The position numbers and the translations under genes were made by a program. Below, one piece after another: positions 59,097 to 64,000 of a stretch of 64,000 bases of DNA. The stretch's first letter is position 1. Each line of letters starts with the position of its first letter. Origin of the DNA: SB15 sp964639245. Its GTDB lineage: Bacteria; Chloroflexota; Anaerolineae; Aggregatilineales; J027. Below the pieces are notes generated by a model that was given only the letters and a program-made list of their open reading frames with translations, was not told the origin of the DNA and did not search any database. The stretch is taken from the NCBI GenBank assembly GCA_964639245.1, contig CAZXCU010000006.1:124001-188000 (forward strand). Reading direction: 5' to 3'.

Positions 59097-59132
59097 GCGA
59101 GCTTTGCTGTGTCATGCGAAGGTCGCTTTTTT
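59097..59132 (+). terminator. Attenuator terminator in the L10 leader
   Basis: GCGAGCTTTGC (59097-59107) pairs with GCGAAGGTCGC (59116-59126), an 11-bp stem with one mismatch and one wobble, followed by TTTTTT (59127-59132). It lies 38 bp before the preferred rplJ start. Confidence 0.75.
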
Positions 59133-59170
59133 GATGTTTAGCCCCAATTTACTGTAAGGAGGGAGTGCGC

Positions 59171-59734
59171 TTGGCAATTACACGCGAACGCAAAGAAGAT
59201 CTGGTTGCCCAATATGCCGAGCTGCTCGATGGTGCCAGTGGTCTGATTGTCACCGAATATCGCGGGATGGATGTCGACAAAATCGCTGAAATTCGTCGCT
59301 CCATGCGTGAAGTCGGTGCGTCCTATGTTGTCACCAAAAACCGCCTGCTCAAAGTCGCGCTGGAAAGCGCCGGACTCAGCACGGGTGGTGATTTACTGAC
59401 TGGCCCTGTGGCAGTGGGTTTTGCGCGTCAAGACCTGCCTGGTATGGTCAAGGTGCTGCTGGACAAAGCCAAAGACAACGAGCTGCTCATTCTCAAGGGC
59501 GGGATTATCGGTCAATCCGTAGTCTCCGAATCCGACCTGAAGACGCTTTCAGAACTTCCCTCATTGGATCAACTGCGCGCCCAGATTGCGGGTCTGCTGG
59601 TACAACCGGCACAGGGGTTGGTCAATGTTATCGCGGCTCCGCCAACTCAGTTGGTGGGCGTTCTGGAATCCGCTTCAACAATGCTGGCAAACGTGTTGGC
59701 TGCTTACGCTGCCAAAGACACCGAAGCCGCCTAA
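59171..59734 (+). CDS. rplJ: 50S ribosomal protein L10
   Basis: L10, 187 aa, forms the base of the ribosomal stalk and anchors L7/L12 dimers through its C-terminal helix. The N-terminal globular domain (MAITRERKEDLVAQYAELL, VTEYRGMDVDKIAEIRRSMRE, TKNRLLKVAL) is canonical. I choose the TTG at 59171-59173 because AAGGAGGG lies 8 nt upstream; the in-frame GTG at 59165 is too close to that site. rplK and rplA are not upstream; a GAF-protein gene is. Confidence 0.98.
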   Translation: MAITRERKEDLVAQYAELLDGASGLIVTEYRGMDVDKIAEIRRSMREVGASYVVTKNRLLKVALESAGLSTGGDLLTGPVAVGFARQDLPGMVKVLLDKAKDNELLILKGGIIGQSVVSESDLKTLSELPSLDQLRAQIAGLLVQPAQGLVNVIAAPPTQLVGVLESASTMLANVLAAYAAKDTEAA

Positions 59735-59773
59735 GTTTAACGAGTTATCAAAACAACGAGAGGTCTCTAAATC

Positions 59774-60181
59774 ATGGCAGATTTGCAAAAACTGGTTGAT
59801 GAACTGAGCAGCTTGACCGTTCTGGAAGCTGCGGAACTCAAGAAAAAATTGGAAGACGCATGGGGCGTGGAAGCGGCCTCCGGCGGCGGGATGATGATGC
59901 CGATGATGGCAATGGCGGCAGCTCCGGCAGCAGCGGCAGCAGCCGAACCCGAAGAAGAACCCACCGAATTCAACGTCATTCTCAAGGACGTTGGCCCCAA
60001 GAAAATCAACGTCATTAAGGCTGTGCGTACCGTTGTGGCGGGTCTCGGTTTGGCGGAAGCCAAAGCCCTCGTCGATGGCGCTCCTGCCAATGTCTTGGAA
60101 GCCGTCAGCAAAGAAGCTGCCGAAGATGCCAAGAAAAAATTGGAAGAAGAAGGCGCAGTCGTCGAAATCAAGGCTTCCTAG
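59774..60181 (+). CDS. rplL: 50S ribosomal protein L7/L12
   Basis: L7/L12, 135 aa, is the stalk protein that recruits translation GTPases. The N-terminal dimerisation domain (1-35) and an Ala/Met-rich hinge (about 40-65) precede the C-terminal domain (EFNVILKDVGPKKINVIKAVRTVVAGLGLAEAKALVDGAP). It is slightly longer than the usual 120-125 aa because of the hinge. A terminator follows directly; rpoB is not downstream. Confidence 0.99.
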   Translation: MADLQKLVDELSSLTVLEAAELKKKLEDAWGVEAASGGGMMMPMMAMAAAPAAAAAAEPEEEPTEFNVILKDVGPKKINVIKAVRTVVAGLGLAEAKALVDGAPANVLEAVSKEAAEDAKKKLEEEGAVVEIKAS

Positions 60182-60200
60182 TCTTTCGACTTTGCGAAAT

Positions 60201-60233
60201 CAAAAGCCGCTTGAAACTTCAGGCGGCTTTTTG
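60201..60233 (+). terminator. rplJL terminator
   Basis: CAAAAGCCGCTTGAA (60201-60215) pairs with TTCAGGCGGCTTTTTG (60218-60233), a long stem with one wobble and a T-run, 20 bp after rplL. It separates rplJL from any downstream gene. Confidence 0.93.
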
Positions 60234-60420
60234 ATTCTATAACTTCCTAAGGCGCGACACGGTACGAACAGCGCGATTCTGCGAAATAATTCTTATTGTT
60301 TAATGTGTAAGATATATTACATACGATTGTCCTGTTCTTTCCTGACAAATGTAAGCCCCAAAAACAAAGTTAGCTATGCTTAAGTTTCAAGATTCTTATT
60401 TTTTAAGAAATGGAGTTTCA

Positions 60421-60975
60421 ATGAAAAAATTGAGTTTGCTCGCCATCATCTTGCTCTTGACGATAGGGGGTATACCCGCTGTGTCGGCAGATGAACCCCT
60501 ACCCGAAACGGCGGAAGATAATTGGTGTTATCCGGGTGGGGATTGGGATGATGGTCGCTGCGTAACCAACTGGCATTGGGTCTGTGGCTGGTATATGGCA
60601 CGTTATGAAGCAGGTAAACTAAGCCGTCCACAGATTCTTGATATGTGTAAGCATCTTTTGCCATCTCTCCCTCAGTCCGTTTTTGGAGTCTCATCCACAG
60701 GCGGAGTCTTCTCGATAGCCAAAGCAGGTTGTTTTGAGGCATCGTTCCCCGGAAATTATTTTGTGACGACAGGCGATGTTGTTCAGCCGCTTGTTGGGCC
60801 GCTCACCCCTTCCTATAGTGATCCCGGATGTACGACGCTATCCGGTAATATCACCGCTGCGATTGCGTTTACTTGGGCGAATACCGCGGCAGAAGCGCTT
60901 ACTCAATGTCAGGGGATTGGCGGTCTAAGCATCAACCCACAGACTGAACCGCTTTTTTATGCGTGCTTTAACTAG
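60421..60975 (+). CDS. Secreted Cys-rich hypothetical protein
   Basis: A 184-aa exported protein of unknown family. The start at the ATG 60421 gives a signal peptide (MKKLSLLAIILLLTIGGIPAVSA, cleavage before DEPLP) with TGGAG upstream; an upstream ATG at 60376 would bury it. The mature protein has eight Cys (for example WCYPGG, RCVTNWHWVCGWYMARYEAGK, MCKHLL, GCFE, GCTT, QCQGI, ACFN), likely forming disulfides. It is preceded by 239 bp of AT-rich non-coding DNA and followed by two hairpins. Confidence 0.72.
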   Translation: MKKLSLLAIILLLTIGGIPAVSADEPLPETAEDNWCYPGGDWDDGRCVTNWHWVCGWYMARYEAGKLSRPQILDMCKHLLPSLPQSVFGVSSTGGVFSIAKAGCFEASFPGNYFVTTGDVVQPLVGPLTPSYSDPGCTTLSGNITAAIAFTWANTAAEALTQCQGIGGLSINPQTEPLFYACFN

Positions 60976-61022
60976 GTTGAAAGAAAGGGGACATTGATTT
61001 GTCCCCCTCCAATCGGGGCAAT

Positions 61023-61050
61023 TACCTTCAAATTAAGGTATTTTATTCTT
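61023..61050 (+). terminator. Probable terminator of the secreted-protein gene
   Basis: TACCTT (61023-61028) pairs with AAGGTA (61035-61040), followed by TTTTATTCTT. A second, GC-rich hairpin (GGGGACA 60987-60993 with TGTCCCC 61000-61006) lies upstream without a T-run. Confidence 0.45.
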
Positions 61051-61063
61051 AGCTGCTAAATCA

Positions 61064-62239
61064 TCATAACCGACTCAACGACCCCACCGTTGAAATCAGC
61101 AGTTCCAAGCTATCCCACAACATCGGGACATGGATGCGCTCATTCGTCGTATGAATGGCTTCGCCGGGTGCGCCCATCCCGCAAATCGAAGGCACACCAC
61201 CGCCACTGACATGATTTGCGTCGCTGCCTCCGCCCCGACTCACCGGTTTCATGTTTAGCCCCAAGCGGTTCACATGCTCCATCACCACACCAACCAAATC
61301 CTGATTGTTGGTTTTTTCCATCGGGGCAAGGTACGCTCCCATTGAGAAATGTTCCAGCGTTTCTCCCCGATTCAAAACGGCATTATGCAGGTAGGTTTTT
61401 TCAACAATCGCCTTAATCGCCTCATAGGTGGCTTGTCCGTCCTGCTGGGTGGGAAACCGATAATCCACCGCCGCTTCGCACCATTCTGCTATTGTATTTA
61501 CGGCTGTTCCGCCATGCACCAGACCCACGCTGGTCGTCACACCCTGTTCAAGATTGGTTAGCGCTTGAATCGCCAGAATCCGATGTGACACGGCTTCTAT
61601 TGCGTTGATGCCATCCTGCCACGCCCCCCCCGCGTGCGAGGCTTTACCGCGTACCTTAAAATCAACACGGGCGCAGCCTTTGCGCTGTTCAACAAACCCC
61701 ATCACACATTCGGGTGAAAATTTTCCCTGCGGAAAACTCGGCTCTAATCCTAAACCATACGCTGCCCCATGTGTGCCAGAGGTATACCATTCCTTGAGCG
61801 ACGGCGACCCTTTTTCTTCATCCACGCTCACAATCAACTGAACATCACTCACGGGAGACAGTTCTTGCATGGCTCTGAGAGTCCACAGCCCCATCAACAA
61901 ACCCGCTTTCATGTCCGTGATGCCCGGCCCGCGCACATAACCATCCGCTTGGGGTTCGTAATGCAAAAAATCCCCATCGGGCGGATGCACCGTGTCCATA
62001 TGCGAAATCAGTAATACACGCGGCCCGACCCCCTGTCCCGCTTTGATGAGCCGATGCCTTCCCATCACAGACTCAATTTCCAAGCCCATCATTTCAGCCG
62101 CTTGGCACAGCACATTCATCCCGCAGTCCACCCCCTCGGTGTTATCGGTGAATGTGTTTATCTCAACCAATTGTTGCAAAAGTGATAAAAATTCGGCCTG
62201 CTGATGCTCAATCCACAGGCGTAGTTGTGAAAATTCCAT
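61064..62239 (-). CDS. M20-family carboxypeptidase/deacylase
   Basis: A 391-aa zinc hydrolase of the glutamate carboxypeptidase/ArgE-DapE-like group. Metal and catalytic residues are His80-x-Asp82 (ISHMDTVHP), Asp109 (GPGITDMKAG), Glu141-Glu142 (VDEEKGS) and the C-terminal His (GEAIHTTNE). The lid domain contains GKASHAGGAWQDGINAIEA. AGGA lies upstream of the ATG at 62237-62239. The substrate cannot be fixed. It is a monocistronic unit, convergent with the secreted-protein gene. Confidence 0.93.
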   Translation of the reverse strand: MEFSQLRLWIEHQQAEFLSLLQQLVEINTFTDNTEGVDCGMNVLCQAAEMMGLEIESVMGRHRLIKAGQGVGPRVLLISHMDTVHPPDGDFLHYEPQADGYVRGPGITDMKAGLLMGLWTLRAMQELSPVSDVQLIVSVDEEKGSPSLKEWYTSGTHGAAYGLGLEPSFPQGKFSPECVMGFVEQRKGCARVDFKVRGKASHAGGAWQDGINAIEAVSHRILAIQALTNLEQGVTTSVGLVHGGTAVNTIAEWCEAAVDYRFPTQQDGQATYEAIKAIVEKTYLHNAVLNRGETLEHFSMGAYLAPMEKTNNQDLVGVVMEHVNRLGLNMKPVSRGGGSDANHVSGGGVPSICGMGAPGEAIHTTNERIHVPMLWDSLELLISTVGSLSRL

Positions 62240-62388
62240 CTCAAGAGCATCCTATAAGATAGGTTAAATCGTTTTTAAAATGTAACACAAATGCGGGATG
62301 CTCCATATAGCCAGTGTGACAAATTCGCGCCTAGACGGTTTTCGTAAGCAACGTTATCATTTTTAGACTGAAAAAGGAGTTTTTTTAC

Positions 62389-63138
62389 ATGGCAAATTTA
62401 GCAGACCGGGTAGCGGTGGTAACCGGAGGCAGTCGTGGCATTGGGCGTGGCATCGCGCTGGAACTGGCACGGCAGGGCGCAACTGTCATTGTCAACTACA
62501 ACAGTAGCCCCGATGCCGCTAATGAAGTGGTCGCCGAAATTGAAAAAATGGGCGGTAAAGCTGAAGCCCTCCAAGCCAATGTTGCCGATTTAGAAGCCGC
62601 CAGCGAACTCATCAAAGCTGCGACGGATAAGTATGGTAAAATTGATATTTTAGTCAATAATGCCGGCATTACTCGTGATAATTTAATCATGATGATGAAA
62701 GAAGAAGATTGGGACACCGTGCTGGATACCAATTTAAAAAGCTGCTGGAACTGCTGTAAAGCCGCCGCCCGCGCCATGATGAAAAAACGGGTTGGGCGAA
62801 TTATTAACATTACGAGCGTGAGTGGTCTTGCCGGGCAGGGTGGACAATCCAATTATAGCGCCAGCAAAGCCGGCATGATTGGCTTGACCAAATCCCTCGC
62901 CAAAGAACTCGCCGCCCGTAATATCACCGTCAACGCAGTTGCCCCCGGTTTTATTGATACCGATATGACCGCCGTTTTGGGGGATGATATGCTCAAAAAA
63001 GTCGAAGAAGCCATTCCGCTAGGACGACGCGGCACGGTTGAAGATGTTGCCCATGCTGTTGCCTTTTTAGCCTCCGACCAAGCATCCTATATCACCGGAC
63101 AAGTTCTCTCGGTGGATGGGGGATTGGTGATGGCCTGA
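62389..63138 (+). CDS. fabG: 3-oxoacyl-[acyl-carrier-protein] reductase
   Basis: FabG, 249 aa, is an NADPH-dependent reductase of type II fatty acid synthesis. The nucleotide loop is VTGGSRGIGRGIA, NNAG follows, and the catalytic tetrad is Asn115, Ser143, Tyr156 and Lys160 (YSASK). The sequence ends in the conserved VLSVDGGLVMA. AAAGGAG precedes the ATG. Other SDRs share the fold; the full-length FabG-like match and length make this call likely. It is followed by an Asp23-family gene with a 1-bp overlap. Confidence 0.93.
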   Translation: MANLADRVAVVTGGSRGIGRGIALELARQGATVIVNYNSSPDAANEVVAEIEKMGGKAEALQANVADLEAASELIKAATDKYGKIDILVNNAGITRDNLIMMMKEEDWDTVLDTNLKSCWNCCKAAARAMMKKRVGRIINITSVSGLAGQGGQSNYSASKAGMIGLTKSLAKELAARNITVNAVAPGFIDTDMTAVLGDDMLKKVEEAIPLGRRGTVEDVAHAVAFLASDQASYITGQVLSVDGGLVMA

Positions 63139-63494
63139 TGAACGCACACACCCAGCGCCAACCCAACGATACCGTCAGCGTGGATCCTAGCGTATTGCTG
63201 ACTATTGCCCGTGCGGCTGCGTTAAATGTCAAAGGGGTTACCCGACTCGGCTATGCCAGTGGCACGCTAGACCGTATTTTGCGGCTGGGGCCCTCTGAGG
63301 ATGGCGTACACCTGACCATTGAAGGCGAAAATATCACCGTGGATATTTTCATTGTTGTGGATGACTGGCGTAATTTGCGCCAGACCAGCCAGAAAGTACA
63401 GGAAGGCATCAGCCGTACCATGCAGCAGTTTGTTGGCATGGCTGTCAAAGCGGTTAATGTCCATATTGAAGATGTTCTCTTTGAAACAGACTAG
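63138..63494 (+). CDS. Asp23/Gls24-family envelope stress protein
   Basis: A 118-aa protein of the Asp23/Gls24 (DUF322) family, with DPSVLLTIARAAALNVKGVTRLGY at the start and VDIFIVVDDWRNLRQTSQKVQEGISRTMQQFVGMAVKAVNVHIEDV. Such proteins are linked to cell-envelope stress in Gram-positives, and a copy often lies next to nusB. The ATG overlaps the fabG stop by 1 nt; nusB follows 8 nt later. Confidence 0.92.
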   Translation: MNAHTQRQPNDTVSVDPSVLLTIARAAALNVKGVTRLGYASGTLDRILRLGPSEDGVHLTIEGENITVDIFIVVDDWRNLRQTSQKVQEGISRTMQQFVGMAVKAVNVHIEDVLFETD

Positions 63495-63502
63495 GATTAA
63501 AC

Positions 63503-64000
63503 GTGGATCTTCGACGGATAGCGCGGGGCATGGCGCTCCAGATTCTCTACGAACTCGATAGCAGTGACCATCCCGCGCAGGAGATGACCACCTTTCGAGA
63601 TGCAGCGACCACCAAATGGGATGATGCACGTGCAAGGGCATATCTGGCGTTGCGTGCCTATTACGATGAATCCTTCGCTACCGACGAAAACGACGACAAT
63701 TTAGAAATTGCCCAATTTGATCGTTCCCAGCTTTTTTCAGTGGAGGAACAAAAATTGGCCTATCATCTGGTCGCTGGCGTTTCGGCGCACCGTGTCCGGT
63801 TGGATAGCCTGATTCAGCGCTTTTCCCCGGAATGGCCGATTGACCAGATTGCTACCATCGACCGCAATATCCTCCGCATTTCCCTGTATGAATTTGGTAT
63901 TAGCCGCGAAACTCCCATCAAAGTTGCCATCAACGAAGCGGTTGAATTAGCCAAAGCGTTTGGATCAGACAGCGCCGCTAGTTTTATTAACGGCGTGTTG
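63503..64000 (+). CDS. nusB: Transcription antitermination factor NusB, 3'-truncated
   Basis: NusB, 166 codons to the window edge, with the open frame continuing. It is recognised by RRIARGMALQILYELD at the start, LVAGVSAHRVRLDSLI, IDRNILRISLYEFG and KVAINEAVELAKAFGSDSAASFINGVL. It binds boxA RNA with NusE to antiterminate rRNA transcription. An insertion of about 30-35 residues (TTKWDDARARAYLALRAYYDE...) lies after the first helix. The GTG start at 63503 has AGGA 6 nt upstream. Confidence 0.93.
   Translation, partial: MDLRRIARGMALQILYELDSSDHPAQEMTTFRDAATTKWDDARARAYLALRAYYDESFATDENDDNLEIAQFDRSQLFSVEEQKLAYHLVAGVSAHRVRLDSLIQRFSPEWPIDQIATIDRNILRISLYEFGISRETPIKVAINEAVELAKAFGSDSAASFINGVL

Noticed and set aside
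1..64000. Defence islands, prophage, integrases, CRISPR or biosynthetic gene clusters
   Set aside because: I looked for phage, integrase, restriction-modification, toxin-antitoxin pairs and arrays of repeats and saw none. The only mobile-type signal is the REP-like family.

Overview
The window looks like a chromosome segment of a mesophilic member of the phylum Chloroflexota, most likely class Anaerolineae. This is inferred from gene content and style and was not tested by phylogeny. The signs are: many membrane-anchored TPR and PD40 beta-propeller proteins with Thr/Pro-rich linkers, an F420-type LLM oxidoreductase, a T-box leader, a full 14-subunit complex I operon, frequent GTG/TTG starts, and single-membrane-type secreted proteins. 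I saw no tRNA, rRNA, CRISPR array, insertion sequence or prophage.

Layout. (1) 1-7.1 kb: the 3' end of an SDR gene; rpoB with its own promoter, leader and terminator but without rpoC; an orphan cytosolic type-1 solute-binding protein; a secreted duplicated-domain protein. (2) 7.2-17.2 kb: a signalling and envelope cluster, mostly on the minus strand. It holds two anchored TPR proteins, a 49-aa membrane protein, a lone receiver, a Ser/Thr kinase with an external PD40 propeller, a divergent OmpR-type regulator, and three tandem paralogues with TPR-like N-termini, two of them with propellers. (3) 17.3-28.3 kb: a three-gene operon ending in a cyclic-nucleotide-binding-like/acetoacetate-decarboxylase fusion; a run with a pseudouridine synthase, LLM oxidoreductase, hydrolase and rsmG; a receiver-adenylyl cyclase; an SH3-like protein; a second hydrolase; an isoaspartyl peptidase. 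(4) 28.4-35.6 kb: a two-component system, then a T-box leader with a TTC (Phe) specifier ahead of an unknown membrane protein, pheS and pheT. (5) 35.6-38 kb: an AT-rich island with an orphan small gene and REP-like palindromes, then the hpt, DUF971 and HhH genes.

(6) 38.1-54.9 kb: nuoA-N. Two small unknown genes are embedded in it (between nuoE and nuoF, and between nuoF and nuoG), and a strong terminator hairpin lies between nuoI and nuoJ. NuoJ is 429 aa instead of about 170 because two DUF4397-like domains sit in its last extracytoplasmic loop. NuoL carries a His-rich loop. (7) 55-64 kb: a Tat-exported phosphatase with a flavin-type oxidase; two M20 peptidases; a pseudo-receiver/GAF protein; an L10 leader with rplJ-rplL, not followed by rpoB; a Cys-rich secreted protein; and fabG, an Asp23-family gene and a partial nusB.

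The observations I rate highest are the NuoJ-DUF4397 architecture with the two extra complex I operon genes, the T-box-controlled unknown membrane protein, the cNMP-like/ADC fusion, the kinase/TPR/propeller cluster, and the break-up of the rplJL-rpoBC cluster.
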